From Verrucomicrobiota bacterium (GTDB lineage: Bacteria > Verrucomicrobiota > Verrucomicrobiia > Limisphaerales > J093): a DNA stretch of 58,459 bases. The stretch lies in assembly GCA_022710935.1 (NCBI GenBank), contig JAKLFY010000041.1, positions 1 through 58,459 on the forward strand, read 5' to 3'. The notes under the pieces were generated by a model, which was given only the letters and a program-made list of their open reading frames with translations, did no database searches and was not told where the DNA came from. Positions 15,874-24,864 of the stretch are shown here, in pieces; within the stretch, counting starts at the first letter, position 1, and each line of letters opens with the position of its first letter. Both the position numbers and the translations under genes were made by a program.

Positions 15874-17097
15874 ATGCGTGCCTGGGCGAGTCAACTTGTC
15901 GTTTGGGTCTTCCTTGGATTTCAGGGGAGCATTCTGGCGTCCGAGTGGTACGCGGCCACGAACGGGACCGCCGCAGCCGAAGGCTCCCGTCGTTCCCCCT
16001 GGGACATCGAGTCGGCTCTGGCCGGCCGGCAGCCGATTGTCCCGGGCGACACGCTCTGGTTGCGCCGGGGCGTTTACAGACACCCGTTCGAGAACCTCGG
16101 CATGGGCTGGCCTGTCAAGTTGGCCGGGCGCGCCGGTGCCCCCGTCCACGTCCGGTCGATGCCCGGCGAGCAGGTGATCCTCGATGGGGGGCTCAACGTG
16201 CAGTCCCCCTCGAGTCATCTCTGGATTTGGGATCTGGAAATCCTGGTGTCCGAGCCGCGTCCGGCGGCGCCTGTTCCTCCGGACCCGACATACCGGAATC
16301 TGGAGCGGCCGTGGGGCGGGCTGAACGTGTACGGGGGGGGCGACTGCAAGTTCATCCACTTGATCATTCACGACAACTCACAGGGAGTGAGCTGGTGGGC
16401 GGGCTCGACCAACAGCGAGTTGCACGGGTGCATCATCTATGACAATGGCTGGGCGGGCACTCAACGCGGCCATGGTCACGCCATTTACACCCAAAACCGG
16501 CATGGCGTGAAGACGATTTCGAACAACATCCTCACCGGCGGGCTTGGCTACAGTCTGCACGCATACGGTTCCCGCCAGGCCTTCGTCGACCATTACCGTG
16601 TCGAGAACAACATGGCCTACGACGCCGGCACCTTCCTGATTGGAGGCGCCCAGCCGAGCCGGGGCATTCGCGTGCTGACGAACCTCTTTTACGGGATGTC
16701 GGTCCAGCTCGGTTACTCCGCGGTCACCAACCTCGATTGCGAGCTGCGCGGCAATCTCTTCGTCAATTCCCGGCTCACAATCAGCCGCTTCGCGCGCGTC
16801 CTCGAGCAGGACAACTGGCTTCTGGGCGCGCTGGAGACTCGCCCGTCCGGATCCCGCGTCGTCCTCCAGCCCAGCAAGTACGATCCCCAACGCGCCCACC
16901 TGGGAGTGCTCAACTGGGATCGCACGGCGTCCGTGGCGGCCGATGTCTCGATGTTCCTTCAACCCGGGGACCGGTTCCGCGTGCTCGATCCGACGGATTT
17001 CTTTGGCGACCCGGTGCTGAGCGGGATTGCCCACGGCGACCCTCTGGTGCTTCCGACCCCCACGGAATTCACTGCTTTCGTTCTCCTCAAACGCTGA
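15874..17097 (+). CDS. Exported right-handed parallel beta-helix protein (pectate-lyase-like)
   Basis: 407 residues from ATG 15874, with a signal peptide (MRAWASQLVVWVFLGFQGSILA). The mature start EWYAATNGTAAAEGSRRSPW with later PGDTLWLRRGVYRHPF is typical of chondroitinase-B/pectate-lyase-type beta-helix proteins (xxxGxxGxxPxxWxxAL...I.PGDT+.L..GxY). Coil-like repeats follow: VILDGGLNVQS, CIIYDNGW, ISNNILTGG, VENNMAYD, ELRGNLFVNS. No catalytic residues can be fixed with confidence. It probably binds or cleaves an acidic polysaccharide outside the cell. The frame extends upstream to 15775 over a repeat, so the signal-peptide ATG was preferred. Confidence 0.75.
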   Translation: MRAWASQLVVWVFLGFQGSILASEWYAATNGTAAAEGSRRSPWDIESALAGRQPIVPGDTLWLRRGVYRHPFENLGMGWPVKLAGRAGAPVHVRSMPGEQVILDGGLNVQSPSSHLWIWDLEILVSEPRPAAPVPPDPTYRNLERPWGGLNVYGGGDCKFIHLIIHDNSQGVSWWAGSTNSELHGCIIYDNGWAGTQRGHGHAIYTQNRHGVKTISNNILTGGLGYSLHAYGSRQAFVDHYRVENNMAYDAGTFLIGGAQPSRGIRVLTNLFYGMSVQLGYSAVTNLDCELRGNLFVNSRLTISRFARVLEQDNWLLGALETRPSGSRVVLQPSKYDPQRAHLGVLNWDRTASVAADVSMFLQPGDRFRVLDPTDFFGDPVLSGIAHGDPLVLPTPTEFTAFVLLKR

Positions 17098-17101
17098 TTC
17101 T

Positions 17102-17171
17102 GGCCCGCATATTTGGCACACCCCGTCGGTGCACATGGCGGTCAGACCTCGCGGGATGACTGCGATGCGGT
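17102..17171 (+). repeat. GCCCGCAT hairpin repeat, CACACCCCGTCGGTGC variant
   Basis: Starts 4 nt after the beta-helix stop codon: GCCCGCATATTTGGCACACC, then CCGTCGGTGCACATGGCGGT, ending CTGCGATGCGG. It is about 85% identical to 48416-48481, downstream of the GH28 gene. The outer arms CCCGCAT / ATGCGG can pair. Confidence 0.75.
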
Positions 17172-17554
17172 TCAAGGCGCCGCGGCCCGGCAGGCAGTCC
17201 TCACCCGGCGGCAAGACCATGCACCCACAGTGTGGTGCTCTGGAGAGATGCACGAGCCCAGTGCGTGGGCATTCTCTCGCCCTCCGGCGCTTCAGCCAAC
17301 CAGTCGATGCACACCTTGTATGTCGGCAAGATTGTGGTAGAGTCCTCTGTCTCGATACACAGGGTTCGAAGTGCCGTCGCGTGACCCGGCGGTGCATCGT
17401 TTATGTCGCTCTGGATAGATCACATCGAGGAAGCGACGTGGTGCTTGACGGTCTGCCTTTCGGGAAGGATTCGAGTAGACCCGATTTCAGGCAGCAGAAG
17501 GGGGATGCGCAGTGCTGGGGGCGGCGAGCTGGACCGTGGAAAACGAGGTGGCCT
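17172..17554 (+). promoter_or_regulatory. Non-coding leader of the V-ATPase operon, with a weak candidate promoter
   Basis: This 383-bp stretch has no ORF with coding character. A possible sigma-70-like promoter is TTGTAT (17316-17321), 16 nt, TAGAGT (17338-17343), which would give a leader of about 205 nt before the kinase start at 17555. A long leader leaves room for RNA-level control, but I found no known riboswitch. The promoter is a weak match. Confidence 0.25.
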
Positions 17555-18283
17555 ATGACGAGCTTTGAACGCTTAGCCGGGCGCCAGTTCGACCTGTGCG
17601 AACTCAAGCGGCGTCTCCACAGCCAGTACCCCCGGCCCCCTCCCGCGCGCGTAAGCGCCACGGGCTATGGCCCTTGCCTGCTGGTGTCTCGCGAATGCGC
17701 CAGCGGCGGCACCAGCCTGGCGCGCCTGATCGGCGAGCGTGTCGGATGGCATGTGTTCGATCGGGAGATCGTCGACGAAGTGGCTCACAGCGCGCATGTG
17801 CGCCGCCAGTTGATTGCGAGCGTGGACGAGCGGGTGCGGCACGGGTGGAGTGAATTCCGCCGCAAGCTCGCCGAAGGTGAAGGCGTTGGCCGCGAGACGT
17901 ATCGACACCATCTTCGGGAGGTGATTCTCTCCCTCGGCCATCATGGGGAGGTGATCATCCTGGGACGCGGCGCGAATTACATTCTGCCTGCCGAGTGCGC
18001 CGTCAGTGTGCGCCTGAGGGCATCTCTTGAAGTGCGGGTGCGCCGGTTTGCCGAACGCGAGCGCATTTCCATCGAGCGAGCCCGCCGGCAGGTCGAGCAG
18101 ACAGATGTCGAGCGCGCCGCCTTCATCCGTGAAGCGTTCGGCAGGGATGTCGACTCCGCGGAGGATTACGACCTCGTGCTGGACATGGATGAACTCGGCG
18201 TCGAAGCCGCGGCGGACGCCGTGCTGGCCAAGTTGCAGGAGAAACTGGGCGTGCAACCCGAGTCGGTGCCATGCGCGAGGTGA
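17555..18283 (+). CDS. Cytidylate-kinase-like P-loop protein at the head of the V-ATPase operon
   Basis: 242 residues from ATG 17555, preceded by GAGGTGG as ribosome binding site. LLVSRECASGGTSLARLIGE corresponds to the phosphate-binding loop of the Cytidylate_kin2 (PF13189-type) family, followed by RVGWHVFDREIVDEVA. Later landmarks are VIILGRGANYIL (the GRGA motif), VRLRASLEVRVRRFAERERI and DYDLVLDMDELG. Family members resemble CMP kinase but often lack a demonstrated substrate. Its last 13 bases overlap the ATG of the V-ATPase G/H subunit (18271), implying translational coupling. Its role beside the ATPase is unknown; nucleotide sensing or phosphorylation of a subunit is conjecture. Confidence 0.8.
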   Translation: MTSFERLAGRQFDLCELKRRLHSQYPRPPPARVSATGYGPCLLVSRECASGGTSLARLIGERVGWHVFDREIVDEVAHSAHVRRQLIASVDERVRHGWSEFRRKLAEGEGVGRETYRHHLREVILSLGHHGEVIILGRGANYILPAECAVSVRLRASLEVRVRRFAERERISIERARRQVEQTDVERAAFIREAFGRDVDSAEDYDLVLDMDELGVEAAADAVLAKLQEKLGVQPESVPCAR

Positions 18284-18585
18284 TCCAGAGCCTGATTCGG
18301 GTCGAAGGTGAAGCCCAAGCCATCGTCCGCGCGGCGCGAGAGGAGGCAGAGGGTGTTGTGGCCGAGGCTGAGAAGCGTGCCCAGGATGTGGTCACGCGCG
18401 CGCGCCGGGAAGCCCGTGCCGACGCGACGAATTTCATCGAAATGGCTGTCGAGGCGGCTCGAGTCGAGAAGGCGAAGCGGTTGCAGGCGGCGACCGCCGA
18501 CATCGAGAGCCAGGCACGCATCGACGACGCGCTGCAGGATCGCCTGGTGAAGGCGGTCGTTCGCTGCATCTGCAGCCCGAGGTAG
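18271..18585 (+). CDS. V-type ATPase subunit G/H (peripheral stalk)
   Basis: 104 residues, almost entirely a charged alpha-helical coiled coil (EGEAQAIVRAAREEAEGVVA; EAEKRAQDVVTRARREA). This is the pattern of V/A-type ATPase subunit H (G), which pairs with subunit E to form the peripheral stalk. It overlaps the upstream kinase gene by 13 nt and is followed by a hairpin repeat starting 4 nt after its stop codon. Assignment relies on position and coiled-coil character more than on conserved motifs. Confidence 0.75.
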   Translation: MREVIQSLIRVEGEAQAIVRAAREEAEGVVAEAEKRAQDVVTRARREARADATNFIEMAVEAARVEKAKRLQAATADIESQARIDDALQDRLVKAVVRCICSPR

Positions 18586-18589
18586 CGGC

Positions 18590-18640
18590 CGGCCCGGTTA
18601 CGGTTCCTCGCAAAGCGTGTGAAATAACCGCGCCAAATGC
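18590..18640 (+). repeat. GCCCGGTTA hairpin repeat inside the V-ATPase operon
   Basis: GGCCCGGTTACGGTTCCTCG, then AAAGCGTGTGAAATAACCGC, followed by ATGCGGGC. It is nearly identical to 48483-48528. GCCCGGTTA pairs with TAACCGCGC. It occupies most of the gap between the subunit H and C genes. Confidence 0.75.
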
Positions 18641-18684
18641 GGGCCCAATGCGGCCCAGGATCGCCGAACATCGCAATGCCAGGC

Positions 18685-19737
18685 ATGACGAACAATCTGG
18701 ACTTCCTCGCCGCCCGGCTTCATGGGCGGCGCGCCCGCATGGCGCTCGGCACAAGGCTGGACGCATTATGCCAGTTGCGCGATCTGCCACGTCTTTCCTC
18801 CGAGATCGTGACGGGGGCCGAGATCGATTCGGCCGCGGCGATTCAACGGCGGCTTGTGCAGGAATTGGCGCAGGACGTGGACCGCCTTGCCGGGGATCTG
18901 GCGCGCGCGGGGGCGGACCTGCTCCGCTGGATGGTTGCGCGTTTCCAGGTCGAGAACCTGAAGGTCCTGGTCCGCGGCGTTCTGGCCGGCGACCGCCAGC
19001 AGTCGCTGGCGTCTCATCTGCTGCCCATGCCGCGCGAGTTCGCTTTGGATACGGGGGCGTTGGCATCCGCCAAATCCATGGATGAGTTTCAGACCCTCAT
19101 GCCCCACGGGCCATTGCAAAAGAGGTTTGGACAAGCAGCCCGATCCCACCGCGATGAGAAACGGCCGTTCTTTTTCGAGGCGGCGTTGGACCAAGGCTAC
19201 TTCGAGGAGTTGTTGGCGCGAACCGACGCGCTCGGCGGCGAGGAGGGAGAGCTCGTGAAACCGCTTGTGCTGCAGGAAATCGATGCCTTCCACCTCATGC
19301 TGGTCGCGCGGGGCAGGTTCATCCACCGGTTGGACGCGACGGCGCTGGCTCCGCTCCACGTCCCCGGCACGGGCATTCCCCGCGGACGCTTCGCGGCGAT
19401 GCTTGCGGATGTCGATTTGCGCGCGGCGGCGAGCCGGGCGCTGGGACGCGCCGTGGATTCGCTGCCGAGTGTGCCGGAGGGCCAGAGCGAAACCGCGGGC
19501 GCAATGGCCCCGGCGGAGCTCGAGGCGCTGGCCTGGAGCCGCTTCGTGCGGCTGGCTCATGGCGCTTTTCGCCGGAGCCACATGGGCCTAGCCGCGGTGG
19601 TCGCCTGGGTCGCCCTGCGGCGGGTGGAAGTCGCGAACCTGATCACCCTCTCCGAAGGCGTCCGGACGAAGCTTCCGGCGCAGCGAATGCGTGCGCGGCT
19701 GATCCCGCGTTCGAAGCCGGAGGCGGCCCATGTTTAG
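18685..19737 (+). CDS. V-type ATPase subunit C (central stalk/rotor connector)
   Basis: 350 residues from ATG 18685 (MTNNLDFLAARLHGRRARMA); ATGs at 18676 and 18637 are alternatives. An all-helical protein matching the V-ATPase C/AC39 family: N-terminal LDFLAARLHGRR, QVENLKVLVRGVLAG, and C-terminal AWVALRRVEVANLITLSEGV with a final basic stretch. In the A/V-type enzyme this subunit links the central stalk to the membrane c-ring. It overlaps the subunit I gene by 8 nt. Confidence 0.85.
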   Translation: MTNNLDFLAARLHGRRARMALGTRLDALCQLRDLPRLSSEIVTGAEIDSAAAIQRRLVQELAQDVDRLAGDLARAGADLLRWMVARFQVENLKVLVRGVLAGDRQQSLASHLLPMPREFALDTGALASAKSMDEFQTLMPHGPLQKRFGQAARSHRDEKRPFFFEAALDQGYFEELLARTDALGGEEGELVKPLVLQEIDAFHLMLVARGRFIHRLDATALAPLHVPGTGIPRGRFAAMLADVDLRAAASRALGRAVDSLPSVPEGQSETAGAMAPAELEALAWSRFVRLAHGAFRRSHMGLAAVVAWVALRRVEVANLITLSEGVRTKLPAQRMRARLIPRSKPEAAHV

Positions 19738-21685
19738 GCCTGCGCCCATGATGCGGCTCAGCGTGGTCGTGCTGGAACGCGACGAGCGTTCCGTGCTGCG
19801 CGAGTTGGGCCGCCTGGGTGCAGTGCAACTGGTGTCGACTCCGTCCGGCCAGCAAACCGCTCCACGGCCGCCGCCGGATCGCTCGCGGGAAATCGCGGTC
19901 TGCGAGAGAATCCAGTCGCGCGTTGCCGAGCTTCGTCGCTCTCTCCAAGTCGTCGGCCTCGCCGGCGAATCAGCGGCGCCTGAGATGACCGCCGAGCGCG
20001 TCGAAGCCGAACTTGCCGAGTTGGAGTCGAAGGCGCACGCCCTGCTGCGGCGTCGAGACCATGGCCTGCGACGCCGCGGCGAGTTGGACGGTGTTGCCAC
20101 GCAGGTCGCGAACCTCTGCGGGCTGAACCTGCCGCTGGATGCCATCGGGCGGTCCGGGTTCCTGCACTTCGTCACCGGGAGTCTGCCGGAAGGCGCGTTG
20201 GCACGGCTCGATCTCGGGGGCCGCGCGGTTCTGCTGCCGCTCCCGCCGCGGGGAGGACGGGAGTCGCTGCTGGCCATGACGACCCGATCACGCGGCATCC
20301 CGTTGGACGACGCGCTGAAAAGCGCCGGGTTCCGCGCCGCGAGACTGCCTCCGGCGGAAGGGGCCACCGCGGATGAGCTGTTGGCAAGAATGCAGCAGGA
20401 GCGGGCACAGAGCCAATCGGAAGTCGATCGGTTGGAGGTTGAGATGCGGGCGTTGGCCGCGCAAGCGGCAGGACCGCTCGCCCTGTTTGAAGCGTGGGCT
20501 GAAGCCGAACGACGTCTGCTGGAAGCGGAACAATGCTCGCCCCGCACGGACGCCGCGGTGCTGATCGCCGGTTGGGTTCCGGACGCCGCCCTGCCAGGGA
20601 TTCGAGAGCGACTGCTCGAAACGACAGGTGGCCGCTGTGTCGTGGAAGCCGCATCGCCCCGCGATGTGCCGGAGGCAGAGATTCCGGTGTTGCTCCGGCA
20701 TTCGCGGCTGCTGCGACCCTTCGAGCTGCTGGTGTCGGCCTACGGCCTGCCCACCTACCGCGAACTGGCGCCCACGGCATTCGTCGCGGTCAGTTATGTG
20801 CTGATGTTCGGCATGATGTTCGGGGATGTCGGGCACGGCGGTGTGCTGGCGTTGGGCGGGCTGGTGCTGCTGCTGGCGAGCCGAGCGCCCCTGAACCGCG
20901 ACCTCGGCCTTCTCTTCCTCTTCAACGGTCTCTCGAGCGCCGCGTGCGGCGTGGTGTATGGGAGCTGCTTTGGCCTGCCGCGGCTCAAGGAACACGCCCT
21001 GTGGCGCGACCCGCTCGAGGGCGACCCGATGGCCCTGATGGCCCTGGCGATCGGCGCCGGCGTCGTGCTGATGAGCCTCGGTCTGCTGCTCAACATCGCC
21101 AACCGCTTGCGCCAGCGGCAGTGGCTGGACGGTCTGCTCGGCAAGTTCGGCGTCATGGGCGTCGTATTCTACTGGGGCGCGCTCGCCCTGGTGGCCAAAG
21201 CGGCCTCGATCCGGGCCCACGGTTGGTGGACCCCGGCGCTGGTGGTGTTTCTCGGGCTGCCCGTTGCCTGCTGGGGACTCAAGGAACCCCTGGAACTCCT
21301 GCTCCGCAAGCGCGCCGGCCACGCGTCCACAGGCGACGGCCTGGCCGCTGCCGTGACGGAGTCGTTGGTTGGCGCGTTCGAAGGTGTGTTGCTCTACCTG
21401 GCAAACACCGTCAGTTTCGTGCGTCTGGCCGCCTACGCCATGAGCCATGCGGCCCTGCTCATGGCCACCTTCACTCTGGCCGCGCAGGTCGAGCGCCTGT
21501 CGGCCGTCGGCCCGGCGCTCAGCGTCGCGGTGGTCATCGCCGGCAACCTGGTCGCGATGGTGCTCGAGGGCATCGTGGCGTCGGTGCAGGCGCTGCGCCT
21601 CGAGTACTACGAGTTCTTCGGGAAGTTCTTCTCCGGTGAAGGCCAGCCGTTCACTCCCTTCCGCCTGGCCGCTGAACCGACCTAA
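19730..21685 (+). CDS. V-type ATPase subunit I (membrane stator, a-subunit homologue)
   Basis: 651 residues. The first 340 or so are soluble and include coiled-coil stretches (AEVERVEAELAELESKAHAL-like; MQQERAQSQSEVDRLEVEM). The rest is a membrane domain with about seven segments, opening FVAVSYVLMFGMMFGDVGHG (the conserved MFGDxGHG motif) and including RLAAYAMSHAALLMATF with the key arginine in VSFVRLAAYA. EGIVASVQALRLEYYEFFGK(F) near the end is a strong family signature. It forms the ion half-channels facing the c-ring. Overlaps the upstream gene by 8 nt. Confidence 0.95.
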   Translation: MFRPAPMMRLSVVVLERDERSVLRELGRLGAVQLVSTPSGQQTAPRPPPDRSREIAVCERIQSRVAELRRSLQVVGLAGESAAPEMTAERVEAELAELESKAHALLRRRDHGLRRRGELDGVATQVANLCGLNLPLDAIGRSGFLHFVTGSLPEGALARLDLGGRAVLLPLPPRGGRESLLAMTTRSRGIPLDDALKSAGFRAARLPPAEGATADELLARMQQERAQSQSEVDRLEVEMRALAAQAAGPLALFEAWAEAERRLLEAEQCSPRTDAAVLIAGWVPDAALPGIRERLLETTGGRCVVEAASPRDVPEAEIPVLLRHSRLLRPFELLVSAYGLPTYRELAPTAFVAVSYVLMFGMMFGDVGHGGVLALGGLVLLLASRAPLNRDLGLLFLFNGLSSAACGVVYGSCFGLPRLKEHALWRDPLEGDPMALMALAIGAGVVLMSLGLLLNIANRLRQRQWLDGLLGKFGVMGVVFYWGALALVAKAASIRAHGWWTPALVVFLGLPVACWGLKEPLELLLRKRAGHASTGDGLAAAVTESLVGAFEGVLLYLANTVSFVRLAAYAMSHAALLMATFTLAAQVERLSAVGPALSVAVVIAGNLVAMVLEGIVASVQALRLEYYEFFGKFFSGEGQPFTPFRLAAEPT

Positions 21686-21736
21686 CAAACAACACACCCG
21701 GCGCTCGCCGCACTGTCGGCCGGGCGCAGCCGAACC

Positions 21737-22090
21737 ATGAAATCGAGACAAGGCATGAAGACAACACCTCGTTGGTTGCGCGGGACGCTCCTCGCCGACT
21801 CCCTGCTGCTGGTCTCGGCCGCGACGGCCGCCGAGACCGGAGCCGCGCGAGCGGCTGTCGAGAAAGGCGATGTTTATCAGACCGTCGGCCTTGGCGCGGC
21901 GGCGGCGTTTGCCGTGGGCGTCAGCATCATCGGAGCCGGCTACGCCGTCGCCAAGATCGGCTCCGCCGCGCTCGGGGCGGCCGTCGAGAAGCCGGAACTG
22001 CTCATCCGCAGCCTGCTGTTTGTGGCGCTGGCGGAAGGGCTGGCCGTGCTCGGATTCGCCATCGCCATGATGCTCATCCAGAAGATGTGA
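21737..22090 (+). CDS. V-type ATPase subunit K (c-ring proteolipid)
   Basis: 117 residues from ATG 21737; ATG 21755 (MKTTPRW) is also possible. The N-terminal 30 or so residues look like a signal peptide (WLRGTLLADSLLLVSAATAA), as in some V-ATPase c subunits. A single two-helix hairpin follows: VGLGAAAAFAVGVSIIGAGY, a polar loop KPELL, then LLFVALAEGLAVLGFAIAMM, with the ion-binding glutamate (Glu100) in LAEGL. The form is shorter than the four-helix NtpK of Enterococcus. Proton or sodium preference cannot be decided by eye. Confidence 0.9.
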   Translation: MKSRQGMKTTPRWLRGTLLADSLLLVSAATAAETGAARAAVEKGDVYQTVGLGAAAAFAVGVSIIGAGYAVAKIGSAALGAAVEKPELLIRSLLFVALAEGLAVLGFAIAMMLIQKM

Positions 22091-22105
22091 GCCGGGAGGC
22101 CGAGG

Positions 22106-22429
22106 GTGAAGTTCTACTGCATCGCGGACGAAGACACCGTGCGCGGTTTCCGTCTGGCCGGCGTCGAGGGACGCGTCGTCACCTCGGCGTCGGAGGCCGC
22201 GGAGGCCCTCGAGGCCACAGCCGCGGACCCGGAGCATGGGGTGGTGATCCTCACGCAACAGGTGGCGGCAGCGATGCGCAAGCTGGTGGACGCCTTTCGG
22301 CTCGAGCGCGATGGGCCGCTGCTCGTCGAGATTCCCGGTCGGGAAGGACCGCTGGCCGGACGCAAGACGCTGCGCCATCTCGTGCATGCGGCCGTCGGCG
22401 TCCGCCTGGATAAGAGGGAGGGAACCTGA
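22106..22429 (+). CDS. V-type ATPase subunit F (central stalk)
   Basis: 107 residues from a GTG at 22106 with a strong purine-rich site upstream (GGGAGGCCGAGG). MKFYCIADEDTVRGFRLAGV is the typical start of the F subunit (ADxxTVxGFRLAGV), and VVILTQQVAA is the second conserved block. Its final LLVEIPGREGP matches the end of the Rossmann-like core. The stop is immediately followed by the GTG of the subunit E gene. F binds the D-subunit rotor and modulates ATP hydrolysis. Confidence 0.92.
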   Translation: MKFYCIADEDTVRGFRLAGVEGRVVTSASEAAEALEATAADPEHGVVILTQQVAAAMRKLVDAFRLERDGPLLVEIPGREGPLAGRKTLRHLVHAAVGVRLDKREGT

Positions 22430-23071
22430 GTGCCAGCCCCTGACTCCAAGGCATCCGAGCTGCTGCGCCAGGAAATCCTCGAAGAGGCCCGGGGGCAGGC
22501 GGAGGCGATCCGGAACCACGCGCGGCAGAAAGCCGAGGTCATCCTCGCCGAGGCGGAGAAGGAGGCCGAACAATTGCGGGCGGACCGGATGGAAGCAGCG
22601 CGAGCCGAGGTCAGGCGGCGGACCGAGGCCATCCTCGCCACGGTCTGCGTCGAGGCCGGGCGCATGCGCTCGGCGCGCATCGAGGATGCGCTTCAGGCGA
22701 TCCACGATCGGGCCCGCGACGAACTCCGCGCCCGGAGCGGATTCGACTTTCCGAAAGTCATCGCGGGTTTGGCGACCGAGGCGCTCGGGCAAATGGCGGG
22801 CGACGCGTTTGAGCTCCGGCTTTCGCGAGCGGACCGCGATGCCCTGGGCCGGGAGTTGGTGGATGAAATCCGGAGCGGTTCCAGCCGCTCGAACCTGACG
22901 ATCCGACTGGTGGCGGACTCAAACCTGAACCGCGGCGGCCTCTGGCTCGAGGATGACACGGGCCGACAAGCCTGGAACCTCAGCCTCGAAGCGCGCCTCG
23001 ATCGGTGCTGGCCGGGGCTGCGCCGGCAGATCGCGGCGCGTGCGGGGATCGGGGAGCACGGCGGCGCATGA
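22430..23071 (+). CDS. V-type ATPase subunit E (peripheral stalk)
   Basis: 213 residues from a GTG placed directly after the F stop codon. A long charged N-terminal helix (LLRQEILEEARGQAEAIRNH; AEAEKEAEQLRADRMEAA) is followed by a small globular C-terminal domain ending LRRQIAARAGIGEHGGA. This is the E-subunit layout: the helix pairs with subunit H/G and the head clamps the A3B3 hexamer. Overlaps the start of the A-subunit gene by 4 nt. Confidence 0.88.
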   Translation: MPAPDSKASELLRQEILEEARGQAEAIRNHARQKAEVILAEAEKEAEQLRADRMEAARAEVRRRTEAILATVCVEAGRMRSARIEDALQAIHDRARDELRARSGFDFPKVIAGLATEALGQMAGDAFELRLSRADRDALGRELVDEIRSGSSRSNLTIRLVADSNLNRGGLWLEDDTGRQAWNLSLEARLDRCWPGLRRQIAARAGIGEHGGA

Positions 23072-24864
23072 ACACCTGCTCTGAGAGTGCCGAGCCGACC
23101 GTCGTCCGCATCAGCGGACCGGTGGTGACCGCCGTCGGCATGAGACGCGCCGCGATGTACGAAGTCGTGCATGTCGGCGAGCTGGGCCTGGTGGGGGAGG
23201 TGGTGCGGCTCGTCGGCGACCGGGCCACCATCCAGGTGTACGAGGACACGACGATGCTCAAGCCCGGCGCGCCCGTCCGCTGCACCGGCGCCCCGCTGTC
23301 GGTGTGGCTTGGGCCGGGACTCATCGGCAACATCTACGACGGCATCCAGCGTCCGCTGCCGGGCATCCAGCAGCGCAGCGGCGCGTGGATCCAGCGCGGC
23401 GAGAAGGTGGACCCCCTGGACCTCGATCGGCGCTGGCCTTTTGCCCCCACGGTGCGGCCCGGCGACACCGTCGTGGCGGGGCAGGTCTTCGGTGAAGTGC
23501 CCGAAACTGCGTTGGTGCGGCACCGCCTGCTGATTCCTCCCGAGGTCGCCGGCCGAGTGAAATCGGTGGTGGCACCGGGCGAGTGCAGCCTGCGCGATCC
23601 CGTGGCGGTCATCGAGACGCCCGGCGGCGACCGCACAATCAGCCTGATGCAGCGGTGGCCGGTTCGCCAGCCGCGCCCGATTCGCGAACGCTGGCGCGTC
23701 GGCCTGCCGCTCATCACCGGCCAGCGCGTCATCGACACGTTCTTCCCGATGGGCAAGGGCGGCGCGGGCGCGATTCCGGGCGGCTTTGGCACCGGCAAGA
23801 CGATCACCCAGCACCAGCTTGCCAAGTGGTCGGACGCGGAGATCATCGTGTTTATCGGCTGTGGCGAGCGCGGCAACGAGATGACCAGCGTGTTGCGTGA
23901 GTTCCCCGAGCTGAAGGACCCGCGCTCCGGCCGCCCGCTCATGGAGCGCACCATCCTGATCGCCAACACCTCGAACATGCCGGTGGCGGCACGCGAGGTC
24001 TCCATCTACACGGGCATCACCCTGGCCGAGTACTACCGCGACCAGGGCCTGAATGTCGCCGTGTTCGCCGACTCCACCAGTCGCTGGGCCGAGGCCCTCC
24101 GCGAATTGGCGGCGCGCCTCGAGGAAATGCCCGCCGAGGAAGGGTTCCCGGCCACGCTGGCGACGCGGCTGGCCCAGTTCTACGAGCGTGGCGGCGCCGT
24201 CACCACGCTGGCGGGAGAGCCCGCGTCGGTGACAATCGTCGGGGCCGTGAGTCCGCCGGGAGGCGACTTCTCCGAGCCGGTGACGCAGCACACGCGGCGG
24301 TTCATCCGCTGCTTCTGGGCGTTGGACACCGAGCTGGCCAACGCCCGCCACTATCCGGCGATCCATTGGCTGCAGTCCTATTCCGAATACGCCGAGAACG
24401 TCGCCGCGTGGTGGGAAAAGCGGGCGCCCGACTGGAGCGAGCTGCGCACGGAAGCCCTCACGCTGCTCCAGCGCGAGGAGCGGTTGCAGCAGGTGGTCCG
24501 CCTGGTCGGCCCGGATGTGCTTCCTGACTCGCAGCGCCTGATCCTGTTCATCGCGGAGATGCTGAAAGACGGTTTCCTGGCGCAGAGCGCCTACCACGAC
24601 AAGGACACGTTCTGCGCGCCGGAACGCCAGGTAGCCTTGCTGCGGCTCATCCTGACGCTTTACCGCGGGGGGCACGATCTGGTGGAGGCGGGCATTCCGT
24701 TGGCGCGGGTGCGGCAGTTGCCCTGCGTGCCCAAAGTGCTTCAGGCCAAGGAAACGTTCGGCAACGACGAATTGTCGCGTCTCGAAGAACTCGACCAACG
24801 CGTCCGCGACGAACTCGCGGCGCTGGCGAAGCGCCCCGCCCAGGAGGACCAGCAGGATGTCTGA
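23068..24864 (+). CDS. V-type ATPase catalytic subunit A
   Basis: 598 residues from ATG 23068, overlapping the E stop codon. The Walker A motif GGFGTGKTITQHQ lies at about residue 237. The barrel opens VVRISGPVVTAVGM, the A-subunit-specific bulge insertion is present (LIPPEVAGRVKSVVAPG), and VFADSTSRWAEALRE, EGFPATLATRLAQFYERGG and SPPGGDFSEPVTQHT are all conserved. This is the ATP-hydrolysing subunit of the cytoplasmic A3B3 head. Confidence 0.97.
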   Translation: MNTCSESAEPTVVRISGPVVTAVGMRRAAMYEVVHVGELGLVGEVVRLVGDRATIQVYEDTTMLKPGAPVRCTGAPLSVWLGPGLIGNIYDGIQRPLPGIQQRSGAWIQRGEKVDPLDLDRRWPFAPTVRPGDTVVAGQVFGEVPETALVRHRLLIPPEVAGRVKSVVAPGECSLRDPVAVIETPGGDRTISLMQRWPVRQPRPIRERWRVGLPLITGQRVIDTFFPMGKGGAGAIPGGFGTGKTITQHQLAKWSDAEIIVFIGCGERGNEMTSVLREFPELKDPRSGRPLMERTILIANTSNMPVAAREVSIYTGITLAEYYRDQGLNVAVFADSTSRWAEALRELAARLEEMPAEEGFPATLATRLAQFYERGGAVTTLAGEPASVTIVGAVSPPGGDFSEPVTQHTRRFIRCFWALDTELANARHYPAIHWLQSYSEYAENVAAWWEKRAPDWSELRTEALTLLQREERLQQVVRLVGPDVLPDSQRLILFIAEMLKDGFLAQSAYHDKDTFCAPERQVALLRLILTLYRGGHDLVEAGIPLARVRQLPCVPKVLQAKETFGNDELSRLEELDQRVRDELAALAKRPAQEDQQDV

